A DNA stretch of 64,000 nt from Comamonas antarctica (GCF_013363755.1 NZ_CP054840.1:124001-188000); one strand, 5' to 3'; numbered from the stretch's first letter, positions 16,154 through 25,110 are shown. Program-made: numbers and translations. Notes: generated from the sequence alone by a model not told the origin.

Positions 16154-17119
16154 ATGAAAATCAAACATCTCCTCGGCACCCTGATGGCTGCCGCGTTCCT
16201 CTCGCCCATGGCTATCGCCCAGAGCTTTCCCACCAAGCCGGTACGCATCGTGGTGCCGTTCGGGGCGGGCGGCGTGGCCGATGTGACCGCACGCGTGGTG
16301 GCGCAGAAGATGGCCGAGTCCCTGGGCCAGGCCGTGGTGATCGAGAACAAGCCGGGCGCGGGCGGCATCGTCGCGGGCGACTCCGTGGCCAAGGCCGAGC
16401 CCGACGGCCATACGCTGCTGCTGATGTCCAATGGCACGGCCGTGAGCGAAGGCCTGTTCAAGACCCTGCCGTTCAAGACGCTGCAGGACTTCGCGCCGAT
16501 ATCGACCATTGGCTACTTCGATCTGGCCGTGGTCACAGCGGCGAATTCACGCTTCAAGACCTTTGGCGAACTGCTGGCGTTCGCGAAGGCCAATCCGGGC
16601 CGGTTGAACCTGGGCTCGATCAATGTCGGCAGCACCCAGCATCTCACGGCGGAAATGTTCAAGTCGGCCTCGGGCGCCGAGGTGCAGATCGTTCCGTTCA
16701 ACGGCACTCCGGCCGTGGTCACGGCGCTGCGCGGTGGTCAGATCGACGCCGCCGTGGAAATCGTCGCGCCCGTGCTTACGCAGATCCAGTCCAAGGCCTT
16801 GCGCGCACTTGCGGTGACCAGCGACCGGCGTGCGCCGGTGCTGCCCGATGTGCCGACGACCAAGGAAGCCGGCCTGCCTGGGTACGTGGCGCGCAGCTGG
16901 AATGGCCTGGCCGCGCCCGCGAAGACGCCGCCGGCAGTGATCGCACGCTTGAACCAGGTGGTGGTTGCCGCGCTGAACTCGCCTGACGTGAAGAAGAAGC
17001 TGCAGGATCTGAATGTCGATCCGCAGTCGAGTACCCCGCAGGAGGCCGCAACGCTGCTGGCGTCGGAAGTCAAGCGCTGGGGCGAGGTGATACGCGCGGC
17101 CAAGATCGCGCCCCAGTGA
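16154..17119 (+). CDS. Bug-family (TctC-like) periplasmic substrate-binding protein
   Basis: Tripartite tricarboxylate transporter-type receptor, 321 residues. Signal peptide MKIKHLLGTLMAAAFLSPM ends AIAQ; the mature protein starts with FPTKPVRIVVPFGAGGVADV, the conserved Bug motif for carboxylate binding, then VIENKPGAGG and PDGHTLLLMSNGTA. Start 16154 is the only ATG giving a proper signal peptide. No TctA/TctB membrane genes are adjacent, as is usual for the many orphan Bug receptors of Burkholderiales. The ligand is unknown; a palindromic element lies in its promoter region. Confidence 0.92.
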   Translation: MKIKHLLGTLMAAAFLSPMAIAQSFPTKPVRIVVPFGAGGVADVTARVVAQKMAESLGQAVVIENKPGAGGIVAGDSVAKAEPDGHTLLLMSNGTAVSEGLFKTLPFKTLQDFAPISTIGYFDLAVVTAANSRFKTFGELLAFAKANPGRLNLGSINVGSTQHLTAEMFKSASGAEVQIVPFNGTPAVVTALRGGQIDAAVEIVAPVLTQIQSKALRALAVTSDRRAPVLPDVPTTKEAGLPGYVARSWNGLAAPAKTPPAVIARLNQVVVAALNSPDVKKKLQDLNVDPQSSTPQEAATLLASEVKRWGEVIRAAKIAPQ

Positions 17120-17262
17120 CCGGCTGAGGCGCCGGACCGCGGGGCCGGGCCGACAGCGGGAACTTTGTGCGCAGGGGGCGCACCAAAAGCCACAGACAGC
17201 GGCCTGCGCGTGCAGGCGCTATCCTTGTTGCCTTTTGTTGATCTCTCACAAGTCTGTCTGCC

Positions 17263-17832
17263 ATGCTTCGCCGCTGTTTTCTGCTGGGTTCCCTGGTGTC
17301 CACCGCCTTGCTGTCCACTGCCTGTTCGGGCAAGTCGCTGCCGCGCCATGTGATGGTGTCGCCCGAAAAACTGCAGCAGGCCGTGGCCGCGCATTTCCCG
17401 CGCCCCTATCCAGTGGCGGGGCTGCTGCAGATGCAGCTGCAGGCACCGCGCCTGCAACTGCTGCCGGCCTCCGACCTGCTCAAGGCGCAGCTCACGGCCA
17501 CGCTGTCGGGGCCGGTGCTCAAGCAGAGCTACGACGGCCGCATGGAAGCCGACTTTGCGCTGCGCTATGAAGCGTCGGACCGCACCGTGCGCGCGCAGCG
17601 CGTCAAGGTCCACAGCCTGGCGCTCGATGGCCTGCCGCCGGCCCTGACCGAGATGCTCAACACCTACGGCCCGTCTATTGCCGAGCAGGCGCTGGGTGAT
17701 CTGGTGCTCTACCAGATGCAGGAAAAGGACCTGGCGCTGATGGATGCGCTCGACATGCAACCCGGCGCGATGCGCGTCACGCCCCAGGGCCTGGAGATTG
17801 CGCTCGAGCGCAAGGCGCAGCAGCCACGCTGA
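17263..17832 (+). CDS. DUF1439 (YceB-like) lipoprotein
   Basis: A 189-residue precursor with a signal sequence and lipobox STAC, so Cys21 is expected to be lipidated. The mature part has the alternating hydrophobic pattern of the DUF1439/YceB family, with MVSPEKLQQAVAAHFPRPYPV and LKAQLTATLSGPVLK, proposed to be lipid-binding barrels with a SRPBCC/TULIP-like shape. Function unknown. It stands between the Bug receptor and a glutathione transferase on the same strand, with gaps of 143 and 95 bases, so co-transcription is possible but not shown. Confidence 0.85.
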   Translation: MLRRCFLLGSLVSTALLSTACSGKSLPRHVMVSPEKLQQAVAAHFPRPYPVAGLLQMQLQAPRLQLLPASDLLKAQLTATLSGPVLKQSYDGRMEADFALRYEASDRTVRAQRVKVHSLALDGLPPALTEMLNTYGPSIAEQALGDLVLYQMQEKDLALMDALDMQPGAMRVTPQGLEIALERKAQQPR

Positions 17833-17927
17833 AGGGCGCGTACCATGCAGCAAGGCCGGCGCCACGCACTGGCCGTCGGGGACTGCCGTGCCTGCGGCAG
17901 TCGTTTGTCCACAGCAACCCTGCCTTG

Positions 17928-18638
17928 ATGTCCATGACCGATCTGTCCCAGTTTCCCATCACCCGCAAATGGCCGGCCCAACACCCGGAACGCCTGCAGC
18001 TGTACTCGCTGCCCACGCCCAACGGCGTCAAGGTGTCGATCATGCTCGAGGAGACCGGCCTGCCGTACGAGGCGCATACGGTGCGTTTCGACCAGCAGGA
18101 CCAGTTGTCGCCCGCGTTCCTGTCGCTGAACCCGAACAACAAGATTCCCGCGATCCTCGATCCGCATGGCCCGGGCGGCAAGCCGCTGGCGCTGTTCGAG
18201 TCGGGCGCGATCCTGGTCTACCTGGCGGAGAAGACCGGGCAGTTCATGCCGCTGGACGCGGTGGCGCGCTACGAGACGCTGCAGTGGCTGATGTTCCAGA
18301 TGGGGGGCGTCGGCCCGATGTTCGGCCAACTCGGCTTCTTCCACCGCTTTGCCGGCAAGGACTACGAGGACAAGCGCCCGCGCGACCGCTACGTGGCCGA
18401 GGCGCAGCGCCTGCTGAAGGTGCTGGACCAGCGCCTCGAAGGCCGCGACTGGATCATGGGCCGCGACTACACCATTGCCGACATCGCCATCCTGCCCTGG
18501 GTGCGCAACCTGGTGGGCTTCTATGGGGCCGCCGACATCGTTGGCTGGGAGAACTTCGGCGAGTTGCGCCGCGTGCTGGAAAAATGGCAGCAGCGCCCGG
18601 CGGTGCAGCGCGGGTTGGAGATTCCGCCGCGCGGGTAG
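17928..18638 (+). CDS. Glutathione S-transferase family protein (YghU/nu-class like)
   Basis: Two-domain glutathione-dependent enzyme, about 236 residues. N-terminal thioredoxin-like domain: LYSLPTPNGVKVSIMLEETGLPYEAH, with the TPNG sequence that marks the YghU/YfcG group active as disulfide-bond reductase, then NKIPAILDP and the ESGAILVYLAEKTG glutathione-binding turn. The C-terminal helical domain contains YTIADIAILPWVRN. An ATG two codons later (17934) is an equally possible start. Probable role in thiol redox or detoxification. Confidence 0.9.
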   Translation: MSMTDLSQFPITRKWPAQHPERLQLYSLPTPNGVKVSIMLEETGLPYEAHTVRFDQQDQLSPAFLSLNPNNKIPAILDPHGPGGKPLALFESGAILVYLAEKTGQFMPLDAVARYETLQWLMFQMGGVGPMFGQLGFFHRFAGKDYEDKRPRDRYVAEAQRLLKVLDQRLEGRDWIMGRDYTIADIAILPWVRNLVGFYGAADIVGWENFGELRRVLEKWQQRPAVQRGLEIPPRG

Positions 18639-18796
18639 CGCCGCGCGGCTAGACCTGCCGCGACCGGCCTGGCGCGACACACCGTCCCACGCGTGGAACT
18701 TCTCTTTGCGGCGGATGGTCGCATCTAATGGGCATATCTTTTTCGTTTCGGCCCGTGGCGCATGCGCCCTGGGCCGGCCATTGCAAGGAGCCGCCA

Positions 18797-19852
18797 ATGA
18801 CCACCGCCACCCAACCCGTACTGCGCGCCCAGCCCCTGGGCCCGCAATGGCCCACGCTCGATCCCTTTCTGTTCTGTGCCCACCATGACGACAGCTACCC
18901 GGCCGGCGACGGCCGCATGGGCGTGCAGTCGGTGGAATTCGAAGGCCGGCAGATGGGCAGCGACTTCAGCCGCAAGGACGGCTGGAGCATGTACCACGGC
19001 GACAGCGTGCCCGGTTTCCCAGGCCACCCGCACCGCGGCTTCGAGACCGTGACGCTGGTGCGCAAGGGACTGATCGACCATTCCGATTCGCTGGGCGCGG
19101 CCGCGCGCTTCGGCCGCGGCGACGTGCAGTGGCTCACGGCCGGCAAGGGCGTGGTGCACTCGGAAATGTTCCCGCTGCTCAATACCGACCAGCCCAATCC
19201 GCTGGAACTGTTCCAGATCTGGCTGAACCTGCCCGCGGCCTCGAAGATGGTGGCGCCGCACTTCACCATGTTCTGGGACGAGCGCATTCCGCGCCTGGTG
19301 CACACCGACGCGGGCGGCAAGTGCACGACGGTCACGGTGGTGGCCGGCGCGCTCGAAGGCGCCGCTGCCGCGCTGCCGCCGCCGCCCGAATCCTGGGCGG
19401 CAAAGGACGCATCGGACCTGGCGATCTGGACGCTGCTGCTTGAACCCGGCGCGACCTGGACGCTGCCGGCGGCGCGTGGCAAGGGCACGCGCCGCATGCT
19501 GTACTTCTTTGGCGGCGAGCAACTGCAGATCGGCAATGCGCTGGCGGACCGGCATGCGGCGCTGGAAATCGTCGCGGGCCAGGACTGGCAGCTGGCGAAC
19601 ACCGGCAGCACGCCGGTCGAATGCCTGCTGCTGCAGGGCCAGCCGCTGAACGAGCCGGTGGCGCGCTACGGCCCGTTCGTGATGAATACCGAGCAGGAGA
19701 TCATGCAGGCGCTGCAGGACTACCGCAGCACCCAGTTCGGCGGCTGGCCCTGGCCCGAGCAGGACCCGGTGCATGGCAATACGCCACGCCGGTTCGCGCG
19801 GTATCCGGGCCAGAGCGAGGATGAAGTTCCTCCCAGCGGCAACGGGAACTGA
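18797..19852 (+). CDS. Pirin family protein (long form)
   Basis: A 351-residue bicupin of the pirin family. The N-terminal cupin has the metal ligands in HPHRGFETVTLVRKG and GKGVVHSEMF (His, His, His, Glu). Bacterial pirins include quercetinases and modulators of pyruvate dehydrogenase; function here is open. AAGGAG nine bases before ATG 18797 supports this start. A second, distinct pirin lies at 21.9-22.8 kb. Confidence 0.87.
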   Translation: MTTATQPVLRAQPLGPQWPTLDPFLFCAHHDDSYPAGDGRMGVQSVEFEGRQMGSDFSRKDGWSMYHGDSVPGFPGHPHRGFETVTLVRKGLIDHSDSLGAAARFGRGDVQWLTAGKGVVHSEMFPLLNTDQPNPLELFQIWLNLPAASKMVAPHFTMFWDERIPRLVHTDAGGKCTTVTVVAGALEGAAAALPPPPESWAAKDASDLAIWTLLLEPGATWTLPAARGKGTRRMLYFFGGEQLQIGNALADRHAALEIVAGQDWQLANTGSTPVECLLLQGQPLNEPVARYGPFVMNTEQEIMQALQDYRSTQFGGWPWPEQDPVHGNTPRRFARYPGQSEDEVPPSGNGN

Positions 19853-19932
19853 CCAGGGCCGTCCAGACGGCGCCGCAATCGGGGACAATTCAGGCGCCGG
19901 GCTGGACGCAGCCCTTGAACGGACACTTATTC

Positions 19933-20403
19933 ATGAACATCAGCAAAGACACTGCGGTCACCATCCACTACACCATCACCGATCCCCAGGGCAAGCGCCT
20001 CGACGACGGCGATGTGGCCTATCTGCATGGCGGCTATGACAACCTGTTTGCCAAGGTCGAAGAAGCGCTCGAAGGCAAGTCCGTGGGCGACGCGCTGACC
20101 GTGGACCTGGCCGTCGAGGACGCGTTCGGCGCGCGCGACGAAAGCCTGCAGCGCACCATCCCCAAGGCCGAGTTCCCGCCAGGCGTCAAGGTTGGCGGCC
20201 AGCTGCGCGGCACCGATGACCAGGGCCAGCCACAGATCTACCACGTGATGAAGATCAAGGGTCCGGTGGTGCTGCTGGACGGCAACCATCCGCTGGCCGG
20301 TCTCGCGCTGCGCTTCAGCTGCAAGGTCACCGAGGTGCGCGCCGCGACCTCCGAGGAAATCGCCCACCGCCATGTGCATGGCGGCCATGGCCACCATCAT
20401 TGA
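19933..20403 (+). CDS. slyD: FKBP-type peptidyl-prolyl isomerase, SlyD family
   Basis: Cytoplasmic prolyl isomerase, chaperone and metal (Ni) carrier. The 156-residue product has the split FKBP fold: VTIHYTITDPQGKRLDDG, GGYDNLFAKVEEALEGKSVGD, then the insert-in-flap chaperone segment (about 65-125) and LAGLALRFSCKVTEV. The last 12 residues contain seven histidines (HRHVHGGHGHHH), a metal-binding tail as in SlyD. Start 19933 is six codons inside a longer frame and matches the family beginning. Confidence 0.9.
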   Translation: MNISKDTAVTIHYTITDPQGKRLDDGDVAYLHGGYDNLFAKVEEALEGKSVGDALTVDLAVEDAFGARDESLQRTIPKAEFPPGVKVGGQLRGTDDQGQPQIYHVMKIKGPVVLLDGNHPLAGLALRFSCKVTEVRAATSEEIAHRHVHGGHGHHH

Positions 20404-20415
20404 TTTGCGGGCGTG

Positions 20416-20474
20416 CCTCCCCTTGGGGGCCGGGATAGAGGCAGCGACCCCACGAAGTGAGGGAGCGTGGGGGG
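20416..20474. repeat. GC-rich dispersed intergenic repeat, copy A
   Basis: The gap between slyD and the convergent amidotransferase gene is filled by a GC-rich element with GGCAGCGACCCCACGAAGTG and GGGAGCGTGGGGGG. Variants occur at 31.5-31.7 kb and, inverted, at 49.47-49.56 kb. Same-family relation is by eye. Confidence 0.6.
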
Positions 20475-21350
20475 TTATCTCCTGCGCAGCAAGGCTCTTT
20501 TGAGCAAGCGCGCGGCCCGGTCCCGGATCTGGAACGGGCTGTGGCCCGGAAACGGGAAGGTGCGCGTGCGGCTGCAGGCCTGCAGGAAGTCGTCCAGCAG
20601 CGCCGAGTCGTCCAGCGTGCTGCCGTCCTCGCTGCGGAATTCCGGATGCCACTGCGTGGCCGCGATGTAGCCGCCGCCCGGGCGCGGGGCGCGGCGGATG
20701 GCTTCGGGGATATGGTCGGGAATGCTCCAGGCCTCGACCTCGAAATTCGGCGCGATCTGCTTGATGCCCTGGTGGTGGATGCTGTTGACGCGTGCGCGCA
20801 GCTGGCCCGGGTAGAGCTGGGACAGGCGTGAGCCGGACACCAGCGCGATGTCATGCGCATGGCGGTCGTATTGCTTGGCATCGCGGTGCACCTGCGCGCC
20901 CGGCACCTGGGTCAGCAGGTCCTGGTAGAGCGTGCCGCCAAACGCCACGTTGATCAGTTGCAGCCCGCGGCAGACGCCGAAGATCGGCTTGCCGGCCTGC
21001 GAGAAGGCCTCGACCAGCGCCAGGTCGTACAGGTCGCGCACGCGGTCTCCAAGCCATTCGGGGCGCAGCGGCTCCTCGCCATAGCTGCCGGGCCAGACAT
21101 CGGCGCCGCCATGCATGACCACGCCGTCGAGCCAGTCGGCGTAATGCGCGAGCGTCACGTCGCCGCGCGCGGTCTCGCCCGTGGGGCAGGGCACCATGAC
21201 CACCATCGCACCCGCCGACATGATCCAGTGGGCGATCGACTGCTCGACGTATTGCAGGGTCTTGCCGGTGAACAGGGAGCGGTCGGGGTCGGCGTGGGAA
21301 AAGCAGGCCGACAGGCCGATCTTGAGGCGTCGCGATGCGGGCAGGGACAT
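20475..21350 (-). CDS. Class I glutamine amidotransferase, gamma-glutamyl-GABA hydrolase (PuuD) type
   Basis: A 291-residue enzyme of the peptidase C26 family that hydrolyses gamma-glutamyl amides such as gamma-glutamyl-GABA in polyamine breakdown. The nucleophile is in FGVCRGLQLINVAFGG; the catalytic His/Glu pair is in ATQWHPEFRSED; VVMHGGADVWPGSYGEEP is the typical PuuD block near residue 78. The start at 21350 (MSLPASRR) fits the family; the frame extends upstream without homology. No other puu genes are adjacent, so the physiological substrate is uncertain. Confidence 0.88.
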   Translation of the reverse strand: MSLPASRRLKIGLSACFSHADPDRSLFTGKTLQYVEQSIAHWIMSAGAMVVMVPCPTGETARGDVTLAHYADWLDGVVMHGGADVWPGSYGEEPLRPEWLGDRVRDLYDLALVEAFSQAGKPIFGVCRGLQLINVAFGGTLYQDLLTQVPGAQVHRDAKQYDRHAHDIALVSGSRLSQLYPGQLRARVNSIHHQGIKQIAPNFEVEAWSIPDHIPEAIRRAPRPGGGYIAATQWHPEFRSEDGSTLDDSALLDDFLQACSRTRTFPFPGHSPFQIRDRAARLLKRALLRRR

Positions 21351-21533
21351 GGCGGGGTGGCGGGCGCAGGGCGCCGGTTCGCTGCGGATGGTTGGGATTA
21401 TGCTTGCGGCCCGGGCTGCTTGCGTGTAGGCCAACCGAGGTTGCGTGTCCAACCATTACGCGATGTCAGGGCAATGACGCGCGCGCTTTTTGGGCTAGGA
21501 TGGGTACCGGACCAATCAGCCAAAGGAGAGAGC

Positions 21534-21890
21534 ATGCAGATCCAGGTGCACACGGACCATCTCGTCGAAGGCGGGGAATCACTGGCGAAATGGGTACAGG
21601 GCGAGCTTCAGTCGCGCCTGTCGCGGTTCAAGGAGTACACCACGCGGGTCGAAGCGTTCCTCTCGGACACCGATGCGCGCAAGACCCAGGGCGGCCTCAA
21701 GCGCTGCGTCCTCGAGACCCGGGTCAACGGCCGCCAGCCGATCGCGGTGAATGCCGAAGCCGAGAAGATGGCGGACGCTGTTACGGCCGCCACCGAGAAG
21801 CTGATGCGCGCGCTGGAAACCGATCTGGGCCGCCTCAAGGACAAGAACGGCCGCGAAACCATCCGCACGCAAGAGCCTCTCGACGAGTAG
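21534..21890 (+). CDS. HPF/RaiA (YfiA) family ribosome-associated protein, divergent
   Basis: A 118-residue protein with the beta-alpha-beta-beta-beta-alpha pattern of ribosome hibernation factors: MQIQVHTDHLVEGGESLAKWVQGELQ, then SRLSRFKEYTTRVEAFLSD and a C-terminal helix ADAVTAATEKLMRALETDLG. An AAAGGAG ribosome site precedes ATG 21534. It is more divergent and differently ended (acidic tail) than the canonical hpf at 50.9 kb. It may bind ribosomes under stress, but the acidic tail leaves this uncertain. It stands seven bases from the stop of the convergent pirin gene. Confidence 0.78.
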   Translation: MQIQVHTDHLVEGGESLAKWVQGELQSRLSRFKEYTTRVEAFLSDTDARKTQGGLKRCVLETRVNGRQPIAVNAEAEKMADAVTAATEKLMRALETDLGRLKDKNGRETIRTQEPLDE

Positions 21891-21897
21891 CGGACCC

Positions 21898-22824
21898 TCA
21901 GCCGGCGCGCAGCCGGCCTTCGAGGGGCGGCGCCTTGAGCGGCGCCAGTGGCGAGGCCACGGCTGGGCCGAAGCGGCCCTTGCCGTCCGGCCCGGGCCCG
22001 GCCTGCCAGTCGGCCAGCGCCTGGGCGATCTCTTCCTGCGTGCGGCCAACGAAATTCCACCACACCAAAACGTCTTCGTGCATGGGCGCGCCGCCGACCA
22101 GCAGCAGCCGCGTGCCGGGCGTGCATTCCAGGCGCAGGATGCCGCGGCCCGCGGGAAGGAACAGCAGTTCGTCGGGCACTGCCGCCATGCCGTCGGCATT
22201 GATCTCTCCGGTGAGCCCCAGCACCGCGTATTCGAAATCCGCGCGCAGCGCCAGTTCGGTGGCCACCGGGGCGGGCGCATCGGCGGGCAGGTGCAGATCG
22301 AGCGCCACCAGCGGGCTGTGCACCTGTACCGGCGACACCGCGCCCAGCGCTTCACCGGCCAGCACGCGGATCTCCAGCCCGTCCTGGCTGCAGCGCGGAA
22401 TGTCGGGGTAGTGCTGAAAGCGCGGCCGCATGCCGCGCTCGCCGCCCGGCAGCGCGATCCAGAGCTGGGCCGCATGGATGTGCGGGCTGCCCAGGCTTTC
22501 CTCGGAGTGGGCAATGCCATGGCCGGCGGTCATCAGGTTGACTTGGCCCGGGCGGATCACCTGCTCCGAACCCAGGCTGTCGCGGTGCAGCACCTCGCCT
22601 TCGATCATCCAGGTGAAAGTCTGCAGCCCGATATGCGGATGCGGACCGACCTGCAGGCTGTGGTCGCCGCGCTGCACTGCGGGCCCGAGATGGTCGAGAA
22701 AGCACCAGGCACCGACCTTGCGCAGCGCGCGCTGCGGCACGGCGCGGTGCACGGGCAGGCCGCCGACATCGGCCATGCGGGTGCTCAGGCGCTGGGGAGA
22801 GGAGGAGGCAGCGGACATGGACAT
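21898..22824 (-). CDS. Pirin family protein (second, classical form)
   Basis: A 308-residue bicupin with the classical pirin blocks GAWCFLDHLGP, PHPHIGLQTFTWMIEGEVLHRDSLGS and TAGHGIAHSEES, which hold the three His and one Glu metal ligands. The C-terminal cupin includes LLLVGGAPMHEDVLVWWNFVGRTQEEI, the region shared with quercetin dioxygenase-type pirins. Its sequence differs clearly from the pirin at 18.8-19.9 kb, so the two are not a recent duplication. A GTTAAATTAAC palindrome lies 56 bases upstream of its start. Confidence 0.9.
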   Translation of the reverse strand: MSMSAASSSPQRLSTRMADVGGLPVHRAVPQRALRKVGAWCFLDHLGPAVQRGDHSLQVGPHPHIGLQTFTWMIEGEVLHRDSLGSEQVIRPGQVNLMTAGHGIAHSEESLGSPHIHAAQLWIALPGGERGMRPRFQHYPDIPRCSQDGLEIRVLAGEALGAVSPVQVHSPLVALDLHLPADAPAPVATELALRADFEYAVLGLTGEINADGMAAVPDELLFLPAGRGILRLECTPGTRLLLVGGAPMHEDVLVWWNFVGRTQEEIAQALADWQAGPGPDGKGRFGPAVASPLAPLKAPPLEGRLRAG

Positions 22825-22997
22825 TTTCCTTCAGGGACGTTAAAAAGCGCATGGCTGACAAACAGGATGGCGCACAGACGTTAAATTAACAGATGCATCC
22901 ATATCCCCGGCCCGGGCCTGCTGCCGCGCTGGCAGACTCTGGCTTATCGGTGCCTTGTCCGCGGACCCAGCGCTTTTCCATCTTTCAGGAGATTTAC

Positions 22998-23282
22998 ATG
23001 ACCACTCCCAGCACTGAGCCTCGCGCCGCTTATCCCGAGAAATTCCAGGCCCGCATCAAGGGTCGTGTGCAGCACCGCGTTGGCGACGGCCCGCTCGAGG
23101 ACATTCCCGCGGGGCAGACGGTGGATGTCGCCACCGCCATCGCCAGCCTGGTGCTGTCGTGGGAATCCGAAGGTCAGCCCATCACCGTGACCCTGGCCAA
23201 GGACGAATTCGAGCTGTATGTGAGCCAGGGTGATATCGAGCTGCTCCATTCCGATGCCAACACCGCTGCCGCCTCCGCGTGA
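22998..23282 (+). CDS. Conserved small protein of unknown function
   Basis: A 94-residue soluble protein starting MTTPSTEPRAAYPEKFQARI, with a CAGGAGA ribosome site 7 bases before ATG 22998. The C-terminal half (ITVTLAKDEFELYVSQGDIELLH) predicts beta strands. I do not recognise a named family. It is followed by a strong terminator, so it is a monocistronic unit or the end of one. Confidence 0.6.
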   Translation: MTTPSTEPRAAYPEKFQARIKGRVQHRVGDGPLEDIPAGQTVDVATAIASLVLSWESEGQPITVTLAKDEFELYVSQGDIELLHSDANTAAASA

Positions 23283-23310
23283 GGCCGCCATGCTCTCCGC
23301 ACCACCCCGC

Positions 23311-23333
23311 AAAGCCCCGCAAGGGGCTTTTTT
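23311..23333 (+). terminator. Rho-independent terminator
   Basis: Stem AAAGCCCC/GGGGCTTT with a 4-base loop (GCAA) followed by further T residues, 29 bases after the stop of the 94-residue protein gene. Confidence 0.88.
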
Positions 23334-23443
23334 CATGGCTGCGCGGCCGGGACAAGCGCAGGGGCCGTTCTCCGACAGACCCCGCGCGGGAGGATGAATA
23401 GAGTCGGTGCATCACCCTTTCAAGCGTTCACCAGGAGATGCAC

Positions 23444-23944
23444 ATGGCCGACAACAATCCACGCGAAACCCTTTGGAAACTGGTCAAGGGAATCCGCTTC
23501 GCAATGATCACCCACCGCCACCCCGACGGCGCACTGCATGCCTGCCCCATGACCATGGCCAACAAGGAAGGCATGGACGAGCATGTGAGCTTCTATTTCC
23601 TGCTGGACAAGAAAACCGATCTGGCGCAATGCGTGACCAAGGACAACCAGATCCAGATCAGCTTTGCCGATCCGGGCGAAGACAGCTATGTGTCGGTCAG
23701 CAGCGCCGCGCATCTGAGCGAAGACCGCGCGCTGAAGGAAAAGCTCTGGTCCACTGCGGCCCAGGCCTGGTTCCCGGGCGGTGTCGAAGACCCCGACCTG
23801 ACGGTGCTGGTAGCGCCCGTGTCCTCGGCCGAGTACTGGGACGTCAAGGAAAACCAGCTGGTCCAGCTGTTCAAGATGGCCAAGGCCGCCATCACTGGCG
23901 AACCGCCCAAGGGCATGGGCGAGCACAAGACGATCCAACTTTGA
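23444..23944 (+). CDS. Pyridoxamine 5'-phosphate oxidase-like (general stress protein 26) protein
   Basis: A 166-residue flavin-binding split-barrel protein. Typical features are ETLWKLVKGIRFAMITHRHPDGALHACPM, FYFLLDKKTDLAQCV, QIQISFADPGEDSYVSVSSAAHL and the C-terminal PVSSAEYWDVKENQLVQLFKM, matching the general stress protein 26 group that binds FMN/FAD. The start at 23444 is preferred over the ATG six bases earlier because AGGAG stands at the correct distance only from the second. Probable role in oxidative or general stress; substrate unknown. Confidence 0.87.
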   Translation: MADNNPRETLWKLVKGIRFAMITHRHPDGALHACPMTMANKEGMDEHVSFYFLLDKKTDLAQCVTKDNQIQISFADPGEDSYVSVSSAAHLSEDRALKEKLWSTAAQAWFPGGVEDPDLTVLVAPVSSAEYWDVKENQLVQLFKMAKAAITGEPPKGMGEHKTIQL

Positions 23945-24003
23945 GGCCGGGCCCGGCCCTTTGCGGGCCGGCCCCGGCGCAGGATTTCAGGGGCCCGCGG
24001 TCC

Positions 24004-24978
24004 TTACTCCACGCGCGCGCCTGAAACCTTCACCACGTTCCCCGCCGTCACCCAGTCCTTGGCCAGCAGCGCCTTGAAGCCTGCGGGCGTGTCGGTGGCG
24101 GTTTCCGCGCCCAGCTTGCGCACGCGCTCCTGCACCACGGGATCGGCCAGCACCTTGTTGACCGCGGCGTTGAGCTTGCCGATTTCGGCTGCCGGCGTAC
24201 CGGCCGGTGCCAGCAGTCCGTACCAGGTGTCGAACTGAAAGCCCGGGAAACCCGATTCCGCGACCGTGGGCAGGTCGGGCAGGAAGGGCGAGCGCTTCGG
24301 TCCGGTGTAGGCCAGCAGCTGCACGCGCGGATCGTCTTTGAAGGCAATCAGCCCGGTGGTCGCTGCCGTCACGCCCTGGACGCGGCCGGCCAGCAGTTCA
24401 CGCACGGCGTCGCCTGTGGATTTATAGGGAATGTGCTGCTGCTCGAGCTTGGCTTGTGCCAGGAACGACGCCATGCCCAGATGCGAGGCGCTGCCATTGC
24501 CGGCCGAAGCGTAGTTCCAGGGCGTGGGGCTGGCCTTGGCAGCCGCCACCCATTGCGCCAGATTGCGTGCCTGGCCCGCAGGCGCGGCAATCACATAGCC
24601 CGACGAGGCGACCAGCGCCACGGGCTCGAAATCATTGACCGGGTGAAATCCCAGCCGCGGGTACATGTGGCCCGTGAAGTTGTGGCTTGCCGCGGCCATG
24701 ACCAGCGTGTTGCCGTCGGGCTTGGCGCGCGCCACGCCCTGCGTGCCCAGCGTGCCGCCCGCGCCGGGCTTGTTCTCAATCACGATGCTCGCCTGCAGCG
24801 CCTGGCCCAGTTCATTGCTGAATGCGCGCAGCACGGTGTCTTGCACAGCGCCCGCGCCAAACGGCACGACGATATGGATGGTGCGGTCGGCGGCCTGGGC
24901 CAGGCCGCTGGCAGCGAGGCCCCAGGCAAGGGCGGTGGAGGCCAGAAGGCGGCGGCGGGTCAGGGCAGGCAGATGCAT
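24004..24978 (-). CDS. Bug-family (TctC-like) periplasmic substrate-binding protein
   Basis: A 324-residue orphan receptor. Signal peptide with an Arg-rich start (MHLPALTRRRLLAS), possibly Tat-type, ending GLAQAA; then TIHIVVPFGAGAVQDTVLRA and VIENKPGAGGTLGTQ, the conserved Bug core. PSFLPDLPTVAES-type blocks are present near 230. No TctAB genes adjoin it. Compared with the Bug protein at 16.2 kb it shares the fold motifs only. An inverted repeat lies about 92 bases upstream. Confidence 0.9.
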   Translation of the reverse strand: MHLPALTRRRLLASTALAWGLAASGLAQAADRTIHIVVPFGAGAVQDTVLRAFSNELGQALQASIVIENKPGAGGTLGTQGVARAKPDGNTLVMAAASHNFTGHMYPRLGFHPVNDFEPVALVASSGYVIAAPAGQARNLAQWVAAAKASPTPWNYASAGNGSASHLGMASFLAQAKLEQQHIPYKSTGDAVRELLAGRVQGVTAATTGLIAFKDDPRVQLLAYTGPKRSPFLPDLPTVAESGFPGFQFDTWYGLLAPAGTPAAEIGKLNAAVNKVLADPVVQERVRKLGAETATDTPAGFKALLAKDWVTAGNVVKVSGARVE

Positions 24979-25069
24979 GGGATGAGAAAGGCGGTGTGAA
25001 CGTCAGGCGCAGGCGCCTGTGAATCAGCCAGTCTAGGGACCCATGCTTATGCGGCCAACGCATTCTTTC

Positions 25070-25094
25070 GCATGAAGTTATGAGGATTTCATGC
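25070..25094. promoter_or_regulatory. Inverted repeat GCATGAA-N11-TTCATGC upstream of the Bug gene
   Basis: Arms at 25070-25076 and 25088-25094, between the Bug gene start (24978, minus) and the gap terminator. AT-rich centre; candidate operator or hairpin. Confidence 0.4.
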
Positions 25095-25110
25095 TTGAGC
25101 GTCAGGCAAG

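Noticed and set aside
22838..22890. GTTAA-type repeats before the second pirin as an operator
   Set aside because: Short AT palindrome (GTTAAATTAAC) of a kind that occurs by chance; no second half-site or regulator.
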